Assembly: GCA_016743235.1 (NCBI GenBank)
Contig: VRZD01000019.1
Span: 1-64,000 of the forward strand
From: Pantanalinema sp. GBBB05
GTDB taxonomy: Bacteria; Cyanobacteriota; Cyanobacteriia; Leptolyngbyales; Leptolyngbyaceae
DNA: 64,000 nt
Reading direction: 5' to 3'
Below, one piece after another: positions 9,276 to 15,434 of this stretch. The notes below the pieces were generated by a model, which did not search any database, was not told the DNA's origin, and saw nothing but the letters and a program-made list of their open reading frames with translations. A program made the translations under genes and the position numbers. Each line of letters opens with the position of its first letter. Position 1 is the stretch's first letter.

Positions 9276-9417
9276 AATTTGTCGCTTCTTGCCAGCGCCA
9301 ACAAGCTAGCACATAGCCAGCATTAGACTTGACGGGAGCGCTGGACGAGGGAGTTGCGAGTTTGCGTCCAGCGTTGCTTGCTTGCTCAAAAGTGATTAAA
9401 GTTTTAGATTTCGCCAT
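9274..9417 (-). CDS. Small basic protein, 47 aa
   Basis: ATG at 9417 with AGAGGA about 9 nt upstream, a good ribosome binding site; stop TAA at 9274-9276. The protein starts M-A-K-S-K-T-L-I-T-F, has a Ser/Pro/Ala middle (T-P-S-S-S-A-P-V-K) and ends with an aromatic stretch L-A-C-W-R-W-Q-E. No family is recognised and no membrane segment is clear. The stop lies at the base of the large hairpin at 9219-9275, which supports a real transcription unit. A chance ORF cannot be excluded at this length. Confidence 0.45.
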   Translation of the reverse strand: MAKSKTLITFEQASNAGRKLATPSSSAPVKSNAGYVLACWRWQEATN

Positions 9418-9773
9418 GATATCTGTCCTCTAGACTATTGACCTAAAGTAGTTTTAGTGGTAGAAGCTAAACTCTTGACAGACGTGATATCATGGAAGCA
9501 CGAGGAGAAGATTGCTCTAGGAAAGCAACCTGATTCCGTGCCCTAGGTATCAGACTTGCAGGGTCTAACCACAAAGATCGACTGTTAGCCTCTACCGGGG
9601 TAAAGATGGAAGCCCTAGGAAAGCTTCTGTCAATTGCTCATAAATGACTGATCTCCAAATAGTGTGTTCGGTCGTAGGGGGTAGTGGGGTCGATATACAC
9701 AAAAACCTGGCTGGGTTGGCAGGTTAGGAGCCTGCCGTGTCTCGTTCCCACTACACCAAAAATTATTAAAATA
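9418..9773. other. Non-coding block with several stems, unidentified
   Basis: No ORF of useful length on either strand. Visible structure: GTAGTGGG (9681-9688) pairs with CCCACTAC (9747-9754); inside it GGCAGG / CCTGCC close a 7-nt loop (9718-9736); ACAC (9697-9700) can pair with GTGT (9737-9740). CTAGGAAAGC occurs twice (about 9517 and 9615). A TTGACA at 9475-9480 has no clear -10 partner. Possibly a structured RNA or the 5' leader of the 47-aa gene on the other strand. It matches no RNA family I can name. Confidence 0.4.
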
Positions 9774-9810
9774 GCGAGTCTTAGATGTTTCATCTAACTC
9801 GCCATTTTTT
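9774..9810 (+). terminator. Bidirectional rho-independent terminator
   Basis: Left arm 9774-9787, loop TTT, right arm 9791-9802, then CA and TTTTTT on the plus strand. Read on the minus strand the stem is followed by TATTTTAATAATTTTT, so it can also end the gene at 9895-10494. A T-run facing plus-strand transcription suggests that something is transcribed across 9418-9773. Confidence 0.75.
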
Positions 9811-9894
9811 AGGAAGAGTCAAAGTAACAAATCATAGCCGCTTTATTCTGTCATTAGTGCAGTTCTGTACGCTGGCAATGTCGGATGTGTTATG

Positions 9895-10494
9895 TCACTC
9901 CGGTGTGTTGATGGTTTCTTTATGCTCAGGCGGTAATGGACTTACCAATTCTGGTTCTGCAAAAAATACATCAGAATCCTTCATTCGTCCCAACCGACCT
10001 TCTCTAACACCTCGATTTAACTCAGCGAATAAAGAGTTTTTTGCTCTTATAAACTCATCTTTGTTAAAGGTTTCAAAGATTTCGTCTACAAGACTATTTA
10101 TGTGTAGCCCGCTGGGAAAACTGCTTAAAATTTTCTTGGCTTCGACAACATACCCTTTATTTCTTGAAGTCTTGGAACGCCTCATATCTTTCGGTTTTAG
10201 CCCTCGATCTCTTCGTGCTGTGTTCTCATCACCTATAGAAGTCGGAAAAGAACCACTTAAGCTATGAGACGTTTCTTGGTTGGCTTGCAATTCTAATGGA
10301 TGCTTGTCTTCGACTGAAACATCGATTGTCAACTGGTACTCTTCTTGAGATCTTGCAGCTTCCAAATGACGGATAGTTGCTTCAAGGCTTTCAGCTAGGG
10401 CTTCATAAACATTAGCTTGCCTCCTGAAGCTAATGGCGCGTTGTTCAGCTTCAGCCTTTTGTTCCCTCAAAAGCGAAATTAAGGCTTCATCCAT
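9895..10494 (-). CDS. Coiled-coil protein with winged-helix-like C-terminal domain, unknown function
   Basis: 199 aa from the ATG at 10494 (a TTG two codons earlier is possible). Residues 5-55 form a charged helix likely to be a coiled coil (L-R-E-Q-K-A-E-A-E-Q-R-A). A polar, low-complexity middle follows. Residues about 110-185 (A-K-K-I-L-S-S-F-P-S-G-L-H-I-N-S-L-V-D-E-I) read like a winged helix such as HARE-HTH, with the R-G-V-R-E-G-R-L-G-R-M wing, so DNA binding is a reasonable inference. The ribosome binding site is weak. It stands alone on the minus strand and ends before the terminator at 9774-9810. Confidence 0.6.
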   Translation of the reverse strand: MDEALISLLREQKAEAEQRAISFRRQANVYEALAESLEATIRHLEAARSQEEYQLTIDVSVEDKHPLELQANQETSHSLSGSFPTSIGDENTARRDRGLKPKDMRRSKTSRNKGYVVEAKKILSSFPSGLHINSLVDEIFETFNKDEFIRAKNSLFAELNRGVREGRLGRMKDSDVFFAEPELVSPLPPEHKETINTPE

Positions 10495-10804
10495 AGGCAA
10501 TATTGTACACCATCTTGGATAGTTTGGCGATGACTTCTTGCAATCTTGGCTGAATATACATGATCTTTAGCCGAACACTATATGTAGTACTGCCGCGTAA
10601 TTTTGTCTAGGGTGAGTGTTTTCAGATTACCAGTCTTGCTCCAGAGATGGCTTATTGGCACAACCAAGGATGGGTAACGTTAGCGACCGCACTCAGGTCC
10701 CAAGAATAGACAAGATCTCGAAGTTAGTACAGATGTTCATTGTTTTCTTCAGGAATCTTTTGAGGGTAATGATCTAGTTCCTAAGTGCGATCGAATAATA
10801 ATAT
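10495..10804. other. Intergenic region, no supported gene
   Basis: A 24-codon minus-strand ORF (10487-10561) whose stop overlaps the start of the coiled-coil gene could couple translation, but it has no good ribosome binding site. Nothing else was seen. Confidence 0.4.
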
Positions 10805-11056
10805 TCACTGCCTCTCATTCATAGGCTCATCTTGCCCAGACACAAAGTAGTCCAGGGATTTCTGATAGAGCGATGCGAAATCCGCGAGTTCGATCACATC
10901 CACACGGCGTTCCCCAGACTCACATTTGGAAACATAAGATTGCGGTACATCCAGTTGATCCGCAACTTCCTTCTGGGTCAGTCCAATTTCGCGCCGTGCC
11001 GCTCTGAGGCGCTTCAAGAATACCTGATACCTGTCTGAATGCACTGAGCTGCCCAT
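10805..11056 (-). CDS. XRE-family helix-turn-helix regulator
   Basis: 83 aa from the ATG at 11056. A TTG start 12 codons upstream would begin inside the palindrome at 11082-11104 and is less likely. The HTH reads R-R-E-I-G-L-T-Q-K-E-V-A-D-Q-L-D-V-P-Q-S-Y-V-S-K with a following E-S-G-E-R-R, the standard cro/C1 pattern. Size and simplicity resemble controller (C) proteins of restriction systems and regulators of TA or defence operons. It is divergent from the PD-(D/E)XK nuclease gene, with a perfect palindrome between them. The sequence before the ATG lacks a Shine-Dalgarno motif, so initiation may be leaderless or weak. Confidence 0.85.
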   Translation of the reverse strand: MGSSVHSDRYQVFLKRLRAARREIGLTQKEVADQLDVPQSYVSKCESGERRVDVIELADFASLYQKSLDYFVSGQDEPMNERQ

Positions 11057-11081
11057 GAGGAGCACGCTACAGCGCTTGCAG

Positions 11082-11104
11082 AAATATCCCAAAATGGGAT
11101 ATTT
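11082..11104. promoter_or_regulatory. Perfect palindrome, likely operator of the XRE regulator
   Basis: AAATATCCCA, spacer AAA, TGGGATATTT: 10-nt arms without mismatch. It lies 26 bp upstream of the regulator's ATG in the divergent intergenic space, the position expected for autoregulation and for control of the nuclease operon. Confidence 0.65.
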
Positions 11105-11227
11105 TGAGCCAAGACAGATCTCGAATTACCGTTCATCCACTGGCAAAGCAGCTTACCGGGTGAACTGGTTTGTCATGCCATTATCCATCCACCATGCTAG
11201 AACCTGGCTTGAGGGTTGCAGTTCATT

Positions 11228-11890
11228 ATGATGATTGAGATTGCGATTGAACGCCGATGCCTCCAGTTAACAGATTCGTTATCTGCGTTGGCTTCGCTGG
11301 CGAGTTCACGATCGGAGACAAAAGACCAGTTTCTGCGGGAAATGGCTGGTAACATCACCGACTATACCCCGCTCAGCCCATTGCCGATTGACTCCAATAC
11401 CTTAAGAACGATGATCACCCAGGTCAGTGAACAAATCGTTTACCGTCCCCTAGAGGAACTCCGGCATTTTTACTTCACTTATGCACGGGGCGCGTTCTTG
11501 CTACCAGGGTATCCCCGCCTCTATTACATGGCGACGAATAAACAACAGCTTTCACCCTCTAAGTCCGCGATCGCCGCGATCGGGGAAGGAGTTGCTGCCA
11601 TTTTGACCCAACGGCTGTATCCGGGGACATTGCGATTAGCCCGTCCCTACCATACCTATCCCGATCTCGTGAGTACCGATCAGACCTTCACACTGATGAC
11701 TGAAGCTAAGGCGACGGTGGATTCCGTTCAAGGGATCAAACAAGTAATTCAGGCAGAAGTGTTCCGCATGGCACAGCATGTGAGTGCTTGTACGACTCTC
11801 GATGTTAGACCCGTGGTGGGATTACTGATTGGGACAGCGTTACTGGATGAAACCAAATACCATGCTGTGATCACCGAGGTGAGGAAATGA
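11228..11890 (+). CDS. PD-(D/E)XK-type nuclease, restriction- or defence-like
   Basis: 220 aa from the ATG at 11228; GAGGG lies 14 nt before it. A helix with I-G-E-G-V-A-A-I-L is followed by Y-P-D-L-V (Asp146) and, 13 residues on, T-E-A-K-A (Glu159, Lys161). This E ... PD ... ExK order is the catalytic core of the restriction-endonuclease-like superfamily. The N-terminal 100 residues are helical and unassigned; residues 165-220 continue with alternating helices and strands as the fold requires. It overlaps the next gene by 4 nt (ATGA) and is divergent from a small XRE regulator. No methyltransferase is nearby, so this is not an ordinary type II R-M system. HIP1 sites in the gene suggest long residence in cyanobacteria. 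The specific target is unknown. Confidence 0.65.
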   Translation: MMIEIAIERRCLQLTDSLSALASLASSRSETKDQFLREMAGNITDYTPLSPLPIDSNTLRTMITQVSEQIVYRPLEELRHFYFTYARGAFLLPGYPRLYYMATNKQQLSPSKSAIAAIGEGVAAILTQRLYPGTLRLARPYHTYPDLVSTDQTFTLMTEAKATVDSVQGIKQVIQAEVFRMAQHVSACTTLDVRPVVGLLIGTALLDETKYHAVITEVRK

Positions 11891-12615
11891 TTGAGCGCAT
11901 TGAGGTGTTGTCGCGGGAAGAACTGCTGCTGCAAACGCTGACTGATTTAATTCGAGCAGTCGTTGCCACCGGGACAGCCAATTACAACCCTGTGATTGCC
12001 GAGGTGTATGCCGAGTTCACACGCGAGCTGATGGTGGGGCAAGCCGAGGCAGCAATGGGACTTGCTTACCCAGAGAGCCTATTGCGTCAGGCAGGCGATG
12101 CGATCGAACGGCGAGTTCAAGAGCGATTAGGGGAAATTCGCTTCAACTTATCCCGGTACAAAGAAGGTGTGGCAAAGGCATTAAAAGTCCCTGCCAAAGA
12201 GGTATTGGCTCTTCAAGAAGATCTGAAGCAAGCACGACGGCAGGACGAGATTCCGATGTACGGACCGAATGAGTACGGTGAGCACACTCCATTTTGGATC
12301 TCGGAAGTGGGCTTAAAGCGGAGTGAAATTCAAGCTTTGGTCGCCCTGCCTGACGATCGTCAGTGCTATCTGGATTTTGGACAGATTGCGGAGGATTGTA
12401 CCCGCCGAGGTGAGTGGTTTCCGTTTGAGTTGATTGTTCAAGACTCCTCGATCGGGGAACTGGTGTTCGTGGTGGATCAAAACGGCTCCATTCAGATTCA
12501 CACAGACAATTTCCCAGCTGAGGCACTCAGCAGAGTGCGGAATATTTTGAAGTACATCGCTGGAAAAATCTATGTTGAACCTGTGAGCGATGACTCTGAG
12601 TGGGTTGATATGTGA
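11887..12615 (+). CDS. Unknown partner of the PD-(D/E)XK nuclease
   Basis: 242 aa. Its ATG overlaps the stop of the nuclease gene (ATGA), so the two are translated together. Residues 1-115 are predominantly helical (M-I-E-R-I-E-V-L-S-R-E-E-L-L-L). A linker with P-M-Y-G-P-N-E-Y-G follows, then an alpha/beta part with strands F-P-F-E-L-I-V-Q and E-L-V-F-V-V-D-Q-N-G-S-I-Q-I. No Walker, methylase, protease or nuclease motif is visible. A sensor, specificity or inhibitor subunit for the nuclease is the likely role, from context only. Confidence 0.6.
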   Translation: MIERIEVLSREELLLQTLTDLIRAVVATGTANYNPVIAEVYAEFTRELMVGQAEAAMGLAYPESLLRQAGDAIERRVQERLGEIRFNLSRYKEGVAKALKVPAKEVLALQEDLKQARRQDEIPMYGPNEYGEHTPFWISEVGLKRSEIQALVALPDDRQCYLDFGQIAEDCTRRGEWFPFELIVQDSSIGELVFVVDQNGSIQIHTDNFPAEALSRVRNILKYIAGKIYVEPVSDDSEWVDM

Positions 12616-12831
12616 GTTGACTACGTGAAACTCAGGCGATCTGGGTCGCTATAGAGGATGGCTAAAAGGGGTGAAGTTCCATCAACCTAAACCCATTGCT
12701 AGGTATGGGTTGATCTTTTAGGTGAAACATATATACTACAAATGTAGTAGAAATTGGTTGTACACCTTCTCAATACCCTTCAGTCAATCCAACGAAGTTC
12801 AGTTAAGCATTTGCTCGTTACATGCAAGCTT

Positions 12832-12858
12832 GGGAGCAGTGGCATGATCATCGCTCCC
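12832..12858 (+). terminator. Weak terminator-like hairpin after the nuclease operon
   Basis: GGGAGC (12832-12837) pairs with GCTCCC (12853-12858) around a 15-nt loop. Only three T follow, so efficiency is doubtful. Confidence 0.35.
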
Positions 12859-12866
12859 TTTGTCAT

Positions 12867-12934
12867 GGGCGGTGCTTGACGCTAGGCGTGACTCCTAATC
12901 TATGCTCTAGAGGGTTTGATTCCCTTACCGTCCA
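12867..12934 (+). pseudogene. Degenerate tRNA-Arg(CCU)-like element
   Basis: GGGCGGT (12867-12873) pairs with ACCGTCC (12927-12933), followed by a discriminator A. A 5-bp T-stem closes the loop TTTGATT (12915-12921). The anticodon-type loop CTCCTAA (12892-12898) would read AGG as Arg(CCU), but its stem needs a bulge, and the D-arm is too short and has no proper stem. Length is 68 nt. It looks like a decayed or mobile-element-borne tRNA rather than a working one. Confidence 0.45.
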
Positions 12935-12974
12935 TTAAACTCATCCTAATCTAAGCAGTATAAATCAATAAACT

Positions 12975-13451
12975 TTAGGAACTTATAGCTGGAGCCTTGA
13001 TTTTCCAGCATTCATACGGAATAGAGATTTCGGGCGCTTCGTTCATTCTATTAAAGTCACTATCGGCAGTAACAAGAATTAGATTATTTCGCAAAGCGTG
13101 AGCAGCTATCCACAGATCATTTTCATCGAAACCTAATTCATGTAATTTTACTTTCTTGCGCTTTTCTAGTGGTTTGGGAGCAAAGTAAGCGTATATTTTT
13201 GCTTTTAATTCTGCATATATTTCGACGGTCAGTTCATCGGTAAAGTAAATCTTGGAAATATCAGCTAGAAAGTCATTCACTACTTTCAAATTGTCTTTCT
13301 TGTATTTTGAGTTTCTAGCCCCGAACAGCAATTCCCCTTGAATTATGTCACAGATACAAAGATTATGTGCGCCTATCTCTGACTGTTTCTTGACTACTTC
13401 AGGGAACCCCTCAAGAATGAGAATACAATGGTTGGTATCTAGTAAATACAC
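12975..13451 (-). CDS. PIN-domain ribonuclease, VapC-like toxin
   Basis: 158 aa from a GTG at 13451. The acidic residues of the PIN active site are all present: Asp5 in L-L-D-T-N, Glu40 in Q-G-E-L-L-F-G, Asp112 in E-N-D-L-W-I-A-A and Asp130 in V-T-A-D-S-D-F. VapC toxins cleave tRNA or rRNA and are normally preceded by a VapB antitoxin. Here only 48 bp separate it from the upstream minus-strand gene, which is not VapB-like, so the antitoxin is missing or unusual. AT-rich, no HIP1 site. Confidence 0.85.
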   Translation of the reverse strand: MYLLDTNHCILILEGFPEVVKKQSEIGAHNLCICDIIQGELLFGARNSKYKKDNLKVVNDFLADISKIYFTDELTVEIYAELKAKIYAYFAPKPLEKRKKVKLHELGFDENDLWIAAHALRNNLILVTADSDFNRMNEAPEISIPYECWKIKAPAISS

Positions 13452-13499
13452 TTTGGTTGTAAACTTTATTGAAAAATTTGCAAGGTTTTGATAAAGACT

Positions 13500-14396
13500 T
13501 CAAACATCATCTCCAATCCATTTTCCGGCATGACGGGACAGATCTAAACCCGTTCCAAATCGCACTCTTTGATTTTCAACTGCTAAACCTTTTGCTTCTT
13601 CCCATTGCTTAATCGCTAGTAGAACTGAATCTATAAAACGTTGAGCCTGTCTCTTTTTCTTTATGATTTCTATGTCAGCAGGGTTTGGTGTAGTAACTGT
13701 ATCCACTTCCAATCCAGGCTTGAATGCGTCAACTAGCCTTATAACTGAAAGATAGACATCTTCCGGGAAAAAAATAGGGCTTTCGTGAAGAGCCTGTGCA
13801 GTAAGCTCCATAGCAGGCAAAAGATAATTAATGTCCACGTTGACAGGTCTCGTCTTCTGATTGATCGCTTTTATCAAAAACTGGCTACCTTCAATGAGAT
13901 ACTTTTCTGCCAAAAATATGGAAATGATGTTCCTTAAATCTTCCCTATCTTCGGATAAGAGGTAGTCTAAGTAACGGTTTTGAAAGTCTCTGAGAAAGCT
14001 GATCGTATCCTCAATAACAGCTAATCCTTCTATAGAACTAGGTTTTGCTTCAGCTGCCTGCGCAATTTGATTGAACTTGTTTGAAAATTCCTGCTGAGCT
14101 TCATTTGGCAGTTGAGTGTTAACTGCAAAAAGCGCTTCAAGACGCTTTCTCGCTTGGGTTATTGTGTCCAAAGGAGAAAAATCCACTAATCCCTGTATAT
14201 CTTGTGTGACTACACTCATTACTGCCTCCTCCAGTTCCCAACTGGATAATTGAGCGGTTTGTCGCAGTCGTCTCAAAATGACTGTTATGCCCTTAATCAG
14301 CAAGGGCACTATAAGCAGAGTCACTGCCCCTGCTACCAGGATACCTGTGTCTATTCCGTTATCGCCAGATGTGGAACCGCTAATTAAATATTTCAT
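13500..14396 (-). CDS. Membrane-anchored helical protein, unknown function
   Basis: 298 aa; the ATG at 14396 has AGAGG 6 nt upstream. One membrane segment (about residues 18-42, I-L-V-A-G-A-V-T-L-L-I-V-P-L-L-I) is followed by R-R-L-R-Q, so the bulk is cytoplasmic by the positive-inside rule. The rest is alpha-helical and charged, with no recognised motif. It lies 48 bp upstream of the PIN toxin in the same orientation and may be its partner. Its 5' end abuts the break in comM, and the comM frame continues antisense into it. Confidence 0.6.
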   Translation of the reverse strand: MKYLISGSTSGDNGIDTGILVAGAVTLLIVPLLIKGITVILRRLRQTAQLSSWELEEAVMSVVTQDIQGLVDFSPLDTITQARKRLEALFAVNTQLPNEAQQEFSNKFNQIAQAAEAKPSSIEGLAVIEDTISFLRDFQNRYLDYLLSEDREDLRNIISIFLAEKYLIEGSQFLIKAINQKTRPVNVDINYLLPAMELTAQALHESPIFFPEDVYLSVIRLVDAFKPGLEVDTVTTPNPADIEIIKKKRQAQRFIDSVLLAIKQWEEAKGLAVENQRVRFGTGLDLSRHAGKWIGDDV

Positions 14397-14511
14397 TGTG
14401 CCTCTTCAAACTTTACAATCGCGAGCTAAACGTCTCTTTGTGGAAATCGTCAACAACGTAAAAAGCTTATGGCGGTTGAATTTCAAGTGTTTCGCTGTAG
14501 ATAAAAGGTTT

Positions 14512-15309
14512 GAAGAAGCCCTAGAGGTAACCCAGATTCACTCTGTGGCTGGATTGCTGAAGCATAAAGGCTCCCTGGTAACTACCCGCCCCTTTCGTAG
14601 CCCCCATCACTCCGCATCAGGACCCTCTTTAGTAGGCGGGGGCAGCTTTCCACGACCGGGTGAAATTTCTTTAGCCCATCGAGGCATCCTGTTCCTAGAT
14701 GAGTTAACCGAGTTTAAACGGGATGTGTTGGAATTTTTGCGGCAACCTCTAGAAGATGGCTATGTCAGCATTTCCAGAACCCGCCAGTCGGTATCGTTTC
14801 CCGCTCAATTTACGTTGATCGCTAGCACGAATCCCTGCCCCTGTGGGTATTACGGTGATACGATTCAACCCTGTACCTGTACCCCACGATCGCGGGAACA
14901 GTATTGGGCAAGGCTTTCCGGTCCCTTAATGGATCGAATTGATTTGCAAGTGGGCGTGAATCGGCTGAAGCCAGAGGAAATCACTCAGCAACCGATGGGT
15001 GAAGCTTCAGATCCAGTGCGAGAGCGGGTGCAGGTGGCTCGCGATCGGGCCCGTTCCCGTTTTCAAGACACGACTCTATGCTGTAATGCCGAGATGCAAA
15101 GTCGCCATTTACGGCAATGGTGTCCGTTAGATGATGCTTCACGGACATTGTTAGAAGCGGCAATTCGCAAATTGGGGCTTTCGGTCAGAGCGAGCGATCG
15201 CATCCTGAAGGTAGCTCGAACGATTGCCGATTTAGCGGGTGATGAGCCGCTCAAGCCCCAACATATCGCTGAAGCTGTTCAGTACCGCACGATCGATAGA
15301 ATGCAGTAG
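14512..15309 (+). pseudogene. comM: comM/yifB (Mg-chelatase-like AAA+ ATPase), 5' half missing
   Basis: Homology begins at E-E-A-L-E-V-T-Q-I-H-S-V-A-G-L-L and continues through F-R-S-P-H-H, L-A-H-R-G-I-L-F-L-D-E-L (Walker B), the Cys-rich N-P-C-P-C-G-Y-Y-G ... C-T-C-T insert, the R-L-S-G-P-L-M-D-R-I-D-L motif and the C-terminal lid. ComM is a hexameric helicase-like protein of about 510 aa that aids integration of transforming DNA. The N-terminal half with the Walker A loop is absent, replaced by accessory DNA, and it is not found elsewhere in the window. The frame stays open upstream to 14278 but reads antisense to the membrane protein gene. It is probably non-functional. Confidence 0.85.
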
Positions 15310-15434
15310 AAGCAGGAAATCAGGTGTATCTGTAGAGTTCTATGCATCACTGAGTTTGGCAAGCTGGGGGATTATGACCGCTTCACTCGGGCTGCCAGCG
15401 TCTAATTGCGATTCCATGCCGTATGTAGCACAAC

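Larger units (their letters stand above)
12616..12974. other. Intergenic region with inverted repeats and a tRNA-like element
   Basis: Contains ACTACA-AA-TGTAGT (12735-12748), the stem GGGAGC / GCTCCC (12832-12858), which is followed by TTTG and could weakly terminate the nuclease operon, and the tRNA-like element at 12867-12934. No coding region was seen. Confidence 0.5.

Noticed and set aside
9724-9736. Resemblance to a cobalamin riboswitch B12 box (AGGAG-CCTGCC)
   Set aside because: The rest of the cobalamin core is missing and no cobalamin gene follows.
9681-9758. Possible tRNA (7-bp acceptor-like stem, ACCA after it)
   Set aside because: No D-arm or T-loop in either direction, so not a tRNA; kept only as part of a structured block.
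9785-10267. 160-aa plus-strand ORF
   Set aside because: It is antisense to the coiled-coil gene at 9895-10494, starts inside the terminator and has no domain or ribosome binding site.
10487-10561. 24-aa leader ORF overlapping the start of the coiled-coil gene
   Set aside because: No good ribosome binding site and no similarity; translational coupling is only a possibility.
14278-14511. Longer comM reading frame starting at 14278
   Set aside because: This stretch is antisense to the membrane protein gene and has no comM similarity; the open frame is chance.
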